Positions 10,020 to 20,998 of a DNA stretch of 64,000 nucleotides are shown in pieces. Source of the DNA: Doryteuthis pealeii (lineage: Eukaryota; Mollusca; Cephalopoda; Myopsida; Loliginidae); the NCBI GenBank assembly GCA_023376005.1, contig CM042138.1, positions 97,970,766 to 98,034,765 of the forward strand, read 5' to 3'. The notes beneath the pieces were generated by a model. The model saw only the letters and a list, made by a program, of their open reading frames with translations. It did no database searches and was not told where the DNA came from. The translations under genes and the position numbers were made by a program. Position 1 is the stretch's first letter, and each line of letters begins with the position of its first letter.

Positions 10020-11340
10020 AAAAAAAAAATTCAATTATTAACAACACATAAAAATTGAATATTTAGAAAGATTCTTGTTTTATTTTCAACGATAAAAATA
10101 TTTAAAAAATTGGACGAGAAATAAGCGATAAATTTAAACTTTATTATCTGCATAACATAAACAATGCCTCGCTGTTTAATGTAAACGTTACGTGCTATAG
10201 CCTGTCGGACAAATAAATTTGAGATTTTTTTTTCAAAATTTCGAATAAAAACCCGAAGCACTTAGCAATCTTTAAATTTCACAAATTATATATCAAAATA
10301 ATTCTGAAAGTTTATAATTTTACATACAAAGTGCGTCTTTTTCGCAAATCATACTAATTTTGAACAAATAGTCTTGGAGTTTGCACTAGTAATTTTACTT
10401 CCACGGGTCCTAGAAACAAAACAAAAAAGCTCCCTTTTGTACTTCCAGGTGTCTTCTAATTGAATGCAAAATTTCAAGAATATTGATAAAGATTAGCCAC
10501 TTAGATTTTCCAAAGAAATGTAGAGTGTAAAATGTATTCTCGGAAAAAAATTCCTATCACGCATTTTCGTTTTTTTTAAACAAAATACGTTTTTAACTCG
10601 CTGTAAAAAAAAATATTCAATTAATAAAAACACATACAAATTACATATTTAGAGAGATTATTTTCTTTTTTCAACTATATGAATATTTTTAAGATTGAAC
10701 AATAAATATACGAGAATTTGTGATTTTAAATATAGGTCCGATTTGTGACGTCAGTTGACAGGGTGTTTTTACAACTGAAAGTCACGTAAATTCGAGGTTT
10801 TTCTTCAAAATCAAAACTTTCGGATCAAATCCCTAAGCACTTAGCAATCTTTAAATTTCACAAATTTTATAGGAAAATAATTTTGAAAGTCTCCAAAATT
10901 ACAAAGTGTGTCTTTTTTGCGTCTTTCATATTTTTTAAACAAATAACTTTCAAATTTGCCCTCTCATATTTTTGTTTCCACAGATCCTCCCCCCCCCCCC
11001 CCCCCCCCGTTTGTACTTCCAGGTGTCTTCTATTTGAGTGCAAAATTTTCAAGAATATTGATAAAGATTACCTACTTTGATTTTGAAAAACAAAACAGCG
11101 TGTAAAATTTTTCCTAAAAAAAAAACTGTCATATTTTTGTTTTCAGCTGTTCGACCGAAAATACGGTTTTAATTCGCTGTAAAAAATAATTCAATTGATG
11201 AAAACCGATAAAAGTTACATATTTAGAAAGATTATTCTATTTTCTTTCCAACCATATAAATTTTTTTAAGATTGGTTAAGAAATACTCAAAATTGCAAAT
11301 TGAACTGATTAAGGTCGCAAATTTGAAAATGTCAGCGTTT
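10020..11340 (+). repeat. Tandem repeat with a unit of about 580 bp, 2.3 copies
   Basis: Units start near 10029 (attcaattattaac), 10614 (attcaattaataaa) and 11189 (attcaattgatgaaa). Inside each, cacttagcaatctttaaat recurs at about 10259 and 10838, gtacttccaggtgtcttct at about 10440 and 11014, and ttcaagaatattgataaag twice. The spacings are about 575-585 bases. Copies have diverged by perhaps 15-20%. No ORF fits the period. Confidence 0.8.
10989..11008 (+). repeat. Poly-C run of 20
   Basis: Twenty consecutive C bases inside the second 580-bp unit, where the first unit has an unrelated short stretch (ctagaaacaaaac). Several G or C runs of 8-12 also occur in the repeats of the last 15 kb. Confidence 0.95.
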
Positions 11341-11989
11341 TTCAGCTAAATGCTTGTAATGCTAATCTGGATGATTCCCCAACCTTATCCCCATACCCAG
11401 CAAGTAGTATGTTTGGCACCATATACCATTGTGCACTGTTGTTTTCCAATATGAAGCCTGCTAAGAGTGTGCTGCATTCGCAACTATCAAATCATAACTT
11501 GTCTGTGTTCTTTCTGTCAGCCTCTTCTTTTTTTAACTCTGATATTACAGCTTCTTGTGATTGTAAACAATATCAGATGTTTCATTAATAAATCATGATA
11601 GTTACCTTGTAAATTTAGTTGGGGTTTTTTTTTTGGGGGGGGGGTTCTGTCTTTTGCTTACCAAATTTTCTTGGTATTTTTTTTTTTACCTGTTTAATGG
11701 GATAAAGTATCAGGGTTGGTTCAGACAAAACAAAAGATGGCAGGTATGTTTACATAGTGATTTTTCTGTGTAAACAAGTGGTATGTGCAAGAGCTGCTGT
11801 CAGTATGTTCTAGTATCATAGTGGTGGGAGAGCTATTGTGAGTGGCTTAAAGTAGGCAAAGAGTTAGGATTGCAGACCCAGGCTTCCCGATTAAATTTTG
11901 TGGCCCTCAAGCTGAAAAGGTTTGGGACCCCTGCAGTAAACTGACATTACAATTAGTTTGTTATTGTAAGGGTTTACAGTAAAGTTGGC
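11341..11989. other. Intron sequence with a possible hAT-MITE end
   Basis: Mostly unassigned. Around 11715-11870 it carries a diverged, reversed match to the element at 45372-45886 (gtaggcaaagagtta), and at 11890-11935 it reads gtggccctcaagctg then tttgggacccctgcag, like a hAT MITE terminus. Confidence 0.4.
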
Positions 11990-12234
11990 ACAGTGGCCTA
12001 TTGTGGGTATCAGCCAGACAGCAAGGTAGTCTATCCCCTTTTCATTAATGCTAGACCAGGAAGATTGTTTTTGTGTTTGAGGTATCACACCTCAACTACC
12101 ATCATATCCCTACTTTACTGCACAGATCCAAGCTGTGCTACTCACGTACTAGGTTGGCAAAGGCCAGTATCAAACCAGAACCTTGTGATTTATAGGCAGA
12201 TGCTCTAACAACTGAACTAAACTGGCCCTTAAGT
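11990..12234 (-). mobile_element. tRNA-derived SINE, family B, reverse orientation
   Basis: In reverse it reads a tRNA-like head with gttcagttgttagagc, a B-box-like gttctggtttgatac, then ggttggc..., then the family body (tctagcattaatg, ggggatagactacc). The same layout is seen on the + strand at 35637 and 15534. Confidence 0.8.
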
Positions 12235-12244
12235 ATTGCACAAA

Positions 12245-12527
12245 AAACAAGAAGTGATCATTATTATTAAAGTTCCCCTTGTAGCAAAAAGTCATTAGTA
12301 AAGAACTAATCACAAATTAAGATAATGAAACAAGCAAAAGAAAATTCTAAGAAATTTATTTTTTTTGGTATCTCTGAGAATTTTCTTTTTAGAAAATCAT
12401 ATCTTTTCACTATAACTAATGGAATGATAATATAATAAAGTACAATGATAATAAAGGAAAATAATCACTCTGTGTGGATCTAAGCCATTGAAGTTTCATA
12501 AAAATTTGTGGTAATGATAAAAAATGC
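12245..12527 (+). repeat. Dispersed repeat copy, related to 34728-34990
   Basis: Shares, in order, aagttccccttgtag, aaagtcattagtaaag, aaaagaaaattctaag, tcactataactaa, gaagtttcataaaaattt and aatgataaaaaatg with the copy downstream of makorin. The termini of that copy are inverted (see 34728). Confidence 0.65.
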
Positions 12528-12608
12528 TTTTTTGTTTTGTTTTTTGTTTTTTTTTCTTTTCAGTGTCTTTTTTTGTTTTGTTTTTTTTTTTTTTACAATA
12601 CCATATAT

Positions 12609-12905
12609 GGAGGCGCGTGGTGTAATGGTTAGTTGTAAGGAATGACCATGTCAACCAGAGTTCAACTCTTGGACGAAGCTGTTTGCATTTCACATGGTGC
12701 TAATACCCTTGGGGAAAGCTATGAATACAATTCTCCCTCCAGCTATGGGTAAATAATAGGGCAGACTGGGCTCTTTAACCACTGGCTAGGTAACCAATCT
12801 AGGATAAGGAAAACTCTGAATTCAAACCTGTTAAACTCCACTTTAAAAAAATTGACCTTGTGTCACATCTTGCTCATGCGGAGGGGTTGGTAAATATGTA
12901 TGCAT
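12609..12905 (+). mobile_element. tRNA-derived SINE, family A, nearly full length
   Basis: The head gcgcgtggtgtaatggttag is an RNA polymerase III A box, and gagttcaactcttgg is a B box. The body follows with gtttgcatttcacatgg, cccttggggaaagc, tccagctatgggtaaat, agggcagactggg, aactctgaattcaaacc and tgtgtcacatcttgctc. Family members are at 57503, 46188, 20808, 18096 (-) and 3701 (-). Confidence 0.85.
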
Positions 12906-13069
12906 TAGTAAAATACATAATTTCCATGGAGATGTGATGAGAATGTACTACACTGTTTTGTCTGCTCTAGAGTAAGTATTTTGTTAATTTTTGTGTGGGT
13001 TTTTGCCTTTAAATTTCTGTGTGTGCTACACATTTGCAAACATTTTTTTTTTTTTTTTTTTTTCTTCAG

Positions 13070-13278
13070 GAATGTCTACGTGAACATGAAGCAAACATGG
13101 AATACTCCTTCCTTGTCGCTCAAAGTAAAGACAAGGAATGTTCGATTTGTATGGAAGTTGTGTTTGAGAAGACACCACCTGAAAATCGTTTTGGCCTTTT
13201 ACCAAACTGTAATCACGTCTTCTGCTTGACTTGTATTCGAAAATGGCGGAGTTCAACACTTGACAAAGATGTAATCAG
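13070..13278 (+). CDS. MKRN1: Makorin E3 ubiquitin ligase, RING exon
   Basis: The acceptor is ttcttcag after a T run. The donor is atcag/gtatgt. The exon continues the frame of 4717-4994 and encodes ECLREHEANMEYS, then LVAQSKDKECSICMEVVF, a short loop, LLPNCNHVFCLTCIRKW and RSSTLDKDVIR. This supplies RING ligands 1-6 (CSIC, CNH, FC, LTC). Ligands 7-8 come from the next exon (RCPEC). The spacing and residues are those of makorin C3HC4 RINGs, with no ligand lost. The exon ends after two bases of an Arg codon (phase 2), completed by the first base of the next exon. Confidence 0.95.
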
Positions 13279-13572
13279 GTATGTGTGTGTGTATATCTAT
13301 TATACTAAAGCTGAGCGAATCAACTTTTGATTCCCTAAGACTTTTTCCTATTTAGTTTAATGGCAGAAAACACATCTCAAAATATTTCTTAAGATTTAGG
13401 ATTAAATTGTTTGAAAAAAATTCATTTTATTTGGTTCTAATTAGTCGTAATTTGCAATTAAGTCAAAAACTGACCCATCCGTCACTTAACATTCTGCCAA
13501 CTCTCTATTTATTTCTATCTAGGATATTTATGAGAGGCTATTCAGCAGCCGATAACATACAAATAAAGTGAT

Positions 13573-13815
13573 ATTAGTCTTTTTTTTTTTTTTTTTTTTT
13601 TTTTTATCAAAATTTTTAAAACCTCCATAAAATAAGCATAAATTATTAGCTATGCAACTTGACTATATAAAAAAATTTAAAAATACTTTTGTACAAAATT
13701 TCTTTAAAAGCTGGGTTTTTTTTTTGGTTTTGTTCTTTTGTTTCAGCTGAAAAGGTTTTTCCTTTAAAAAAACTGTTTTGGATTGTTTTGTTTTTGTTTA
13801 TTTTCAAAGGCTCAG

Positions 13816-13855
<40 letters not shown>

Positions 13856-14262
13856 AATTTTAAAAAATGTAACTTTGATTTTTATAATAATAAAAAAAAA
13901 GTTTATATTTATAAAAATGAGTGGAAAATCGAAGCTTCGTTTAAAAAAAGTACAGAATATTTAATTTTTTTTTTTTAAAAAAGCACAATATTTAAAAAAA
14001 AGCTGATTTTATTTTTTACTAAGATTCTTAAAAAAAATGCTATAAATGCTCAATAAATTAACTAACTTGTGGATCTATCCAAATTGAATTAATGAACACA
14101 TGTGGCATAACTTTTTTTATTTACTGAACATGTGCCAAGATTGTCATTGATGTGAAGGAATACTGGTGAACCTGTGCATGGTTATGTGAATTTAGCCTGT
14201 ATAAGTAGTCCTATTTTTGAATCTGTTTGAATGGAATTCAAACAAATTTACAGTAAACCAGA
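13573..14262 (+). repeat. Dispersed repeat, second copy, paired with 7755-8640
   Basis: Near-identical to 7755-8640 over the non-homopolymer parts, for example gcataaattattagctatgc, tgtgccaagattgtcattga and gcctgtataagtagtcc. Poly-T (about 13818-13850) and poly-A lengths differ. Both copies lie in makorin introns in the same orientation. Confidence 0.85.
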
Positions 14263-14790
14263 AACCAAATAAAGTGATAAGGCAAATCTCCCCACCCCAC
14301 CCATATGTCTCCACTCTTTCTCTCTCTCTTTACAGAGAAAACTAATGTTTTTTTTTTTGTTTTTTTTGTTTTTTTTTGTAATTCTCCGGTCATATTTGTT
14401 TTTAATCTAATTTGCTTTGCAAACTAACTTTTGATCACAATTATCTAAATACTTTACTCCATATATCTAAAATTCTATTAAAATTGGATTATTAGTTGAA
14501 TATTCCCCCTTATCAACAGAAATTTATGTGATTAAAGTTTGTTTTAATATTTGAATTTAAAAAAAAAAATTTTTTTCTTACTAAACTTTCAATTTACAAA
14601 GCTCAATCTACTTAAAACTTATCATTCACAATGTGACTTAAAAAAAATTTTGGTAAAAATAGATAAAATTGATGTCATGTTTTAAGACTTTTTAAAAATT
14701 ACTTTAATTGATTTTAAAATTTATAGGGTCCAAAGGGGGAGAACAAATAAATAATTGTTAGTAAAAAAATTTAGGAAGAGGCTATTTATT
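14263..14790. other. Intron sequence, no gene seen
   Basis: AT-rich and unassigned. Confidence 0.45.
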
Positions 14791-14930
14791 TTAATGGCAT
14801 ATCAGTTCATCTAGTGTTATTTTATGCCTTGTAGTTAGGAATTGTGTTCATTGTACATTCATATCTACATTTTATGTAGATGTTACTTCAGTTTTTTGCA
14901 CAGTTATATCAAGTATTCTTATCTAATACA
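14791..14930 (+). repeat. Repeat shared with 18488-18625 and 27364-27500
   Basis: The sequence tttaatggcatatcagttc, gccttgtagttagg, cattcatatctacattttat and gcacagttatatcaagtatt is common to all three sites. It is the start of a longer family with internal ttatatggtttcaagta units. Confidence 0.7.
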
Positions 14931-15533
14931 AACCTACTTTTATGCTTATTTTACCAGCCCTTTAAATATTTTTATTATGAATGCAAGTAATGTTAAAAAA
15001 ATAACAGATTTAATACAAAAGTTTACTTATATTTATATTTTGTGAAGGATAAATATACAAAAAATTCTTCTAAATGAAAAATGTAGATACCGTTAATGAC
15101 TTTGTGATCAAACGTGAATTTTTACAAAAAAAATTTTAAATTAAAGGAAATGATAAAGGTAAATTTGATGTGAATTTTTTTCCAAGGTGGAAAAATGGCA
15201 TTTTCCTCTATCAATTGTTAAAACATGAAATTGTTACTCTAAACCTAACCCGATACCATTTTAAGAAATGAGTTTTTAGATACATTGGTTTAAAGTTTGT
15301 ATCACAGAATTGCACAACTACTTTTTAAGCAATTACCTTTAAGATCATCCCAGATTGCTCGGCAACAACCATTTTAATCTTAGCTTTTAAATTGACAAAA
15401 TGATATAATCTTGTGATTTTTTTTTTTTTTTTTTTTCCTCTCTCTCTCTATCTTTCTCAACAATATAACCTGAGCTCAGTGGGTGATCCATCGGGTCACG
15501 TCTTTTCTAGTGTGTGTGTATATATATATATAT
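14931..15533. other. Intron sequence, no gene seen
   Basis: Unassigned. It includes a T run at about 15418-15436 and short TG/TA microsatellites at 15511-15535. Confidence 0.45.
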
Positions 15534-15748
15534 ATTAGCTCAGTCGGTAGAGCATTTGGCTAGAAACTACAAGGTTCCTAGTTTGATACCGGTCCTCGCC
15601 AACTCAGTGTATGAGTAGCCAGGGATCTGACGGTAGGTGTGCCGCTCCACCTCAGACGCTAAAATAATCTCCTTGGTCTAGCGCAAGTGAAAAGGGATAG
15701 ACTCCCTCGCTGATTGGCTGATACCGACTTTAGGCCGCCCCGACGACT

Positions 15749-15752
<4 letters not shown>
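15534..15752 (+). mobile_element. tRNA-derived SINE, family B
   Basis: The head is tagctcagtcggtagagcat with ggttcctagtttgatacc (a B-box-like tRNA T-arm). The body reads tgacggtaggtgtgccgctc, ataatctccttggtctagcg, aaagggatagactccctc and ttaggccgccccgacgac. It is followed by (TA)n at 15757-15793. A real tRNA gene is unlikely, because the same body follows every copy. Confidence 0.82.
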
Positions 15753-15793
<41 letters not shown>

Positions 15794-15794
<1 letters not shown>

Positions 15795-16600
15795 TTTTGC
15801 TATGGGTTTTAAGTAGCAATCATTAGTTATTTCATATTCATGTTTACTAAGTGTAAATTCATACCACACAGTCAAAATCGACTGTTAGACCAATCTACCA
15901 AAGGACAAGGGCTTTCCTGCATTAAAGAAATTAATTTTAAAGATCTTAATGTTTTACTCAGTCAAATCTCATTACAATTCATAAACTCTTCTTAGCAGTT
16001 ATAAAAATTAAATGTTTTTAACTTCCATGGCTATGATCCCTTCTAATAATACATTAGGCCTCAGAAGCCTCCAGAACCACACCTTTCAACAAAGAGGAAG
16101 ACATGCAAGTGCAAATAGGCACATGTGTTACACAGACATGTAAAACGGCAGGTGAGCCTAACACCTACAGGGATAGAGTATAATAGAAGCCATATAAAAG
16201 CATGTGTATTAATCCCTTTTAGTTGGGGCAAGGCCCCCCCCCCACACACACACACACACCTAAATGGACAGCAACACTACTAGTGCATGTCTGGAGATCC
16301 CAGAAGAGAGGTTTTTCCCGGGTTGTTTAAATAGCCATGGTTATAATGCCCCCTAGTGGTGAACCCTGGTGACAAGAGAAGATAACCTTTTCCATTCTCA
16401 ACCTCATCCCAACAAGGGAAGACAATCGCTACAGTCAAAAATAGAACTGCCTTTAGGTCATTTGAGGTCACTGTCAGGTAATGGTGAGCAATCATGTGAC
16501 AAGGAATTCAGCCATAAGCCAATCAAAAGGCAGTGTAGACTTTCATAAAGCTGTGGAAAGTTTCTTGATTCTATTAAAAGCATTTAAATGACACCTGCAT
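15794..16600. other. Intron sequence with a diverged repeat at 16280-16430
   Basis: Mostly unassigned. A C run plus (CA)n lies at about 16232-16259. At 16310-16430 the blocks gtttaaatagcc, ctggtgacaagagaag and aagggaagacaat loosely match 55920-56010 (acttaaatagc, ctggtggtgagaa, caagggaagacaa), so the two sites may share a retroelement ancestor. Confidence 0.4.
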
Positions 16601-16604
16601 TCCA

Positions 16605-17560
16605 CAAAGGCAGCCCTGTTAGCTGGGGCTGTAGAATATACTATGCTTCTGCATAGGAGTACCCCCTCCCCCATGGGGGCCACCTGTGGTCTTAGGATGG
16701 AATCCTGGTGGCTGCAACACTCTACTTTGCCCCTTAATTGGACTAGACGGGTGGTTGGATAGGCCTCTTCATTACCATTATTCCTAGGTCCACTTTGACC
16801 TGGAGTGGTAGTGCCTGTTAGGATCCCATTTATGGCTTTAACCATCAAGCCCCTTGCCTCACTTAACAAAGGAGAGCCCAAAACAAGCATAGTACCAAGC
16901 CACTTTCCCTCACTTGCACACCAAAGGAGAGCTTAAAACAAGTTATCCATGACTACTTACCAAGAACTCAACACCACAGAACGAACATTCCACAACTTAG
17001 CTTCTTTTTAAGCCCTCTGAACTTATCCTGATTACACATTAATCACACAACACTTACACACTCCTGTATACTCAAACAAGAACAACCACAGTGTGAAACA
17101 TGTCAAACACCCTGCACTGTTAAACATTTCCTCATAGAAAAGTTGGAACTTTTGCCCTCATCAGAAAATGCTTTTTATCGCAAATATGAAAGATCTATTC
17201 CAAAATGTCAGCCTATGGGTGGCAATCCCTGAGGCTTAAGAACAGAATCTTGCTGGCTGAGCAGTCCATGACATACACTCCACTTTGGCCCTTACTTAGG
17301 CTAGATGGGTGGTTGAAGAGGGTCCCTTCCAATAAATCAGCTGGTCAGATCAAGCCTACATGATTGTTCCAACCCTATCACCCTTATGGCAATTTTTTTA
17401 TTATATATGTGCTAGAAGGCAGGTCTTGGTGTCTTGAGTTTCCAATTCTGGAGCTCTGGGGAGTGTGGAGTAACCTTTCACCACCATCACTCCCAGGTCC
17501 ACTCTGACCCAGAGTGGTAGTACCTGTTAGGGTCCTGTCTATAGGTTAAATAGTTTTAAA
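16605..17560 (+). repeat. Two copies of the gctggggctgtagaatat repeat family
   Basis: Blocks at 16620-16840 (tagctggggctgtagaatat, ggggccacctg, tccactttgacctggagtgg) and again at 17195-17560 (ggtggcaatccctg, tgagcagtccatgac, ctagaaggcagg, tccactctgacccagagtgg). See 6830 for the fuller copy. Confidence 0.65.
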
Positions 17561-17626
17561 AATGAGTTTTAGAAAAATATTTTAAAAATTTGAATACTCA
17601 TCAAGAATGAATAATACAAAAATGTC

Positions 17627-17910
17627 TGGTAATTCTTAACTTATTCCTCGTAAATTCCAACCATAAAATAAACTGAACCCTCATTTTATGTCCGTGTTTT
17701 TGCAATAAATGTTTTATTTTTCTTGCACCCGTTATTTTACAATACTAAATATATTTTCTTTATTTTAATATTCACTTCAATGTGTATATTCTAAAAGTTT
17801 TAAAATAACGGGTGCAAGAAAAATAAAACATTTATTGCAAAAACACGGACATAAAAGTTTCAGTTTATTTTATGGTAGGAATTTACGAGGAACAAGTTAA
17901 GGATTACCAA
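17627..17910. mobile_element. Fold-back element with arms of about 120 bp
   Basis: The left arm runs from gtaattcttaacttattcc through aacgtc-free tgtccgtgtttttgcaataa to cttgcacccgttattttac. The right arm is its reverse complement, from aaataacgggtgcaag to aacaagttaaggattac. The loop is about 60 bases. The left arm has an extra ccctc that the right arm lacks. Repeated at 26508-26790 in copy 2. A single arm lies at 9290-9392. Confidence 0.88.
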
Positions 17911-18095
17911 ATGTCTTTGGCATAAAATAACCCAACATGAGTTGACATGCCGGAAAATCCAACCAACCAAATAACTTGTCACATTGGTGGAAAAGTACAC
18001 TGCTATCTCTTGCTATAAAGTAGATTCTGGCTTATTATAGAGAATAAAAGACCTGAAACAAGTAGTCATTGTTAGTATTTTTAAACCAATCTGTT

Positions 18096-18381
18096 TATGT
18101 ATTTACCAACCCCTTTGTACAAACAGGATGTGACACAGTCAATTTCTTTAGCGGAGTTTAACAGGTTTTATTTCAGTTTTCCTTCTAGATCAGTTGCCAT
18201 ATCAAGGTTAAAAAGCCCAGTTTTCTCTTCTTACTCATAGCTGGAAGGAGAATAGTTAGATGCATACCTTTCCCAAGGGTATTAGCTCTGTGAAATACTA
18301 ATAGCCTTGTCCAGGATTTGAACTTGGGTCGCCATTTTCATTTCCTATGACAATAACCATTACACAACAAGTGCCTCTTTG
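18096..18381 (-). mobile_element. tRNA-derived SINE, family A, reverse orientation
   Basis: Reverse-complement match to the SINE at 12609: aacccctttgtacaaacagg, then catagctggaaggag, cccaagggtattagc, and ending at aggatttgaacttgggtcg and aaccattacacaac, which is the A/B-box head in reverse. The copy-2 counterpart is 26968-27252. Confidence 0.8.
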
Positions 18382-18449
18382 TTATTTGATGTTTTAGCTA
18401 AGTTTAATGTTCGGCCAGCATCTAATTGTCCTTTTCAATAGAAACACAA

Positions 18450-18452
<3 letters not shown>

Positions 18453-18481
<29 letters not shown>
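18453..18481 (+). repeat. Poly-T run
   Basis: About 29 T bases between the SINE and the repeat at 18488. The counterpart in copy 2 is slightly different in length. Confidence 0.85.
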
Positions 18482-18484
<3 letters not shown>

Positions 18485-18487
18485 TTG

Positions 18488-18800
18488 ATTTTAATGGCAT
18501 ATCAGTTCATCTAGGGTTATTTTATGCCTTGTAGTTAGGGAATTGTGTTCATTGTACATTCATATCTACATTTTATGTAGGTGTTCAGTTTTTTGCACAG
18601 TTATATCAAGTATTACTATCTAATACAAATAATTTGCACACGATTGTTTTGTTTAAGGTATTCCTATCTAATACTGATAATTATATGGGTGCAAGTAATT
18701 ATTTCTATTTAATAATTTATTTTGATTATATGGTTTCAAGTAACTAATAACACTAGTTAACAAAATTTTTGTTACATTGATATCAGCCACTGTTATATAT
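18488..18800 (+). repeat. Repeat with internal ttatatgg-ttcaagta units
   Basis: Contains successive short units resembling ttatatggtttcaagtaac and tatctaatacaaataattt, spaced about 45-50 bases. Related tracts occur at 20515-20660 and 44805-45000. The counterpart in copy 2 is at about 27364-27670. Confidence 0.6.
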
Positions 18801-18957
18801 TTTTAATGTAATGATTTCAAATATGAAGTCGTTTCCTGAATGCTCTTATTTTTTTGCTATCGAGGTATTTCAAAATATCAATTTTATCTTTGTCTCATTG
18901 TCCTCGTCGTCTATCAGAAGAACCATATGATGGAACTCTTATTAAATTAGCTGGTGA

Positions 18958-20310
18958 ATAAAAAATGAAAATGTTACATAGTCTAACTTTATTTGCAACA
19001 CAATTTGAAACGTATTCATCAATACAAAGGATAGAATTTAAAGGAAACTCATTGTTAATTAAGAAATTGGTTTGCTATGAAGATACAAAGATCACAATCA
19101 GTAATGCTCTGACAAACTGTTTCATCAGACCCATCTTGATGTGCAGAGGAGGAAATATGATCTTTTCTCGACTGACGATTGGACAATTGACAATATTTGG
19201 CATACCAACTTCCAGAGTCTCACGTAAGGGCCACTGTTTCTGGTTCCAATGTTTGCCTTTTGCTCAGCTGTTCCATATGCAAATAAAGCAGGGATACTTC
19301 GTAAATCCTCTGTTGACCAAGGAGGAAGTTCACCATTTTGGGGTCCACGCAAATTGTCCAGTTGTGCTCGTGGTATTTTAGTAGGTCTATCACAGTTTTA
19401 ATGTCATTATGCTCCTCTCATAAACACACAGCATGACCTACTGGAACAGCTGCATAGACATTGCCATTATTTAGTAGAAAATATTGGGCTGTGCTTAGAA
19501 CAATCTAGAAATAATCTCCGATCATTTGGATTATACAATGGAATTCATAATTTTTGGAGAAGACCAGAGATATTATGAAAATAAATAAACTTATTCTCCT
19601 CTTTTTAAAAAGTTTCACAAAAAAACTCTTCTCAATTTCGGAAGTATGAAACTTTTGTGGTTTTGTTCAGTAGACCTTTTTCTTGCTATCTAGAAGCTGA
19701 AATTTCTGCTACATTTTTGGAAAGACCCAAATCACATACACGGTCATTCAGCTTTGGCTGGTTAAACTGCTGAGGAGTTGATGACTTTGTAGCATAAGAA
19801 GGATCGTTGGAATCTGTGAGTTACATTGTCAGTCTCTTGCATTTTGTTGTTACACTATTCTTCAGATGGAAACAACTTAGTAAAAACTGAAATTGGTAGT
19901 TCATCAGTGCAGAGTAGGGGAATTGCTGATGGGATACTAGAATAAGTGATTTTATATCCATTTTCTTACCAATACTTTTTGTATTGACCAGACAAAAATA
20001 GAAGTCAGTTGTGTGGTCCTTCGGTTCCTATCAGGTCATGGGAATTCTGATAGGTAAATCCTTAAGTTTCCTTTCGCCCAGTCACACAGCATTTCTTCAG
20101 TTATGACATACAGTATGAGGGGGCCTATTCCTTGTCTTGGTCCCCAAGAGTAAGTCCAAAGTACACTTTATAGGCTTGCTTCACAAACAATTTCATATTG
20201 CACCTCTGACAAATATCCCTGAAGTATTCACAAATATAGCAGAAAGCACTTGGGTTGTTCAAACATTGATGTTTCCTTGTAGCGATGATCAAATTTGACA
20301 GAAAAAACAA
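18958..20310 (-). pseudogene. Pseudogene of an uncharacterised repetitive protein family, copy 1
   Basis: Read on the minus strand across several frame changes. From the 5' end: FFLSNLIIATRKHQCLNNP, SAFCYICEYFRDICQRCNMK, FVKQAYKVYFGLTLGDQDK, a CEEMLCDW-like segment, EPKDHTTDFYFCLVNTK, TDELPISVFTKLFPSEE, YNPNDRRLFLDCSKHS, VYAAVPVGHAV, IKTVIDLLKYHEHNW, CVDPKMVNFLLGQQR, HWNQKQWPLRETLEVGMP, then FPPLHIKLGLMKQFVRALL. I recognise this order as a multi-copy protein family that is common in invertebrate genomes and has no function I can name. The Cys-rich start suggests DNA binding, and transposon origin is likely. Stops and frameshifts make it dead. It is antisense within the makorin intron. Confidence 0.75.
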
Positions 20311-20807
20311 ACAAAATTAGATATCCTATTGATACCAGAAATGCATAAGTAAATTATTTAGCCGCAAAAGGATAAAATGTAATACTTCAAATTTCATGAA
20401 AACTAGAGCATACAGAACGAAATTGTCTCCATATTTGAAATCAGCAGATCAAAAATAGTAAGAAAAACTCTTCCAACTGAGACTTTCAAAAAAATTTGTC
20501 CCGTGTAATCATTTATTTTGATTATATGCTTTCAAGTAACTAATAATAATAATCCTTAGACAATTATAGCTTTAAATAATTATTTTTAACATAAACAATT
20601 TAGTTATATGGTATCAAGTATTCTTATCAAATATGAATATTTCTTAAATAGATCTCTTTGATCCATAGATGTGACCCTAACAAGTAGTACTACTCTAAGT
20701 AAGTGGACCTGGGAGTACTCCACACTCTCCAGAACTGAATAGAAAAATTGATGTAGGTCCTTACTTTCTGTATAAACAATTATTTTGAGAAAAAAATTGA
20801 AGCTATT

Positions 20808-20998
20808 TGCATTTCACTTCATGCTGATGCCCTTTAGAACAGCATGAATCTCTCTTCTCCCTCCCCCAACTGTTAGGGCAAACTGGGTTTCTCTAGCCTT
20901 GGTAGGCAACCTGTCTAGGAGAAGGAAAACTTAATTCAAATTAGCTGTAATCTGCTTAAAAATTAACCTTGTGTTGCATCTTGGGGATGGGTGAACAC
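20808..20998 (+). mobile_element. SINE family A, 3' part without head
   Basis: Body blocks tttgcatttcacttcatgc, gatgccctttagaac, gttagggcaaactgggt, aggagaaggaaaactt and ccttgtgttgcatcttgg align to 12680-12895. The tRNA-like head is missing. Counterparts are at 25250-25441 and 29697-29892. Confidence 0.75.

Noticed and set aside
15534..15612. tRNA gene (tagctcagtcggtagagc head)
   Set aside because: The head is always followed by the same non-tRNA body in at least five copies and has arm mismatches. It is a SINE.
16543..16890. 115-residue minus-strand open frame
   Set aside because: Lies in a repeat family seen four times in the window and has no domain I recognise.
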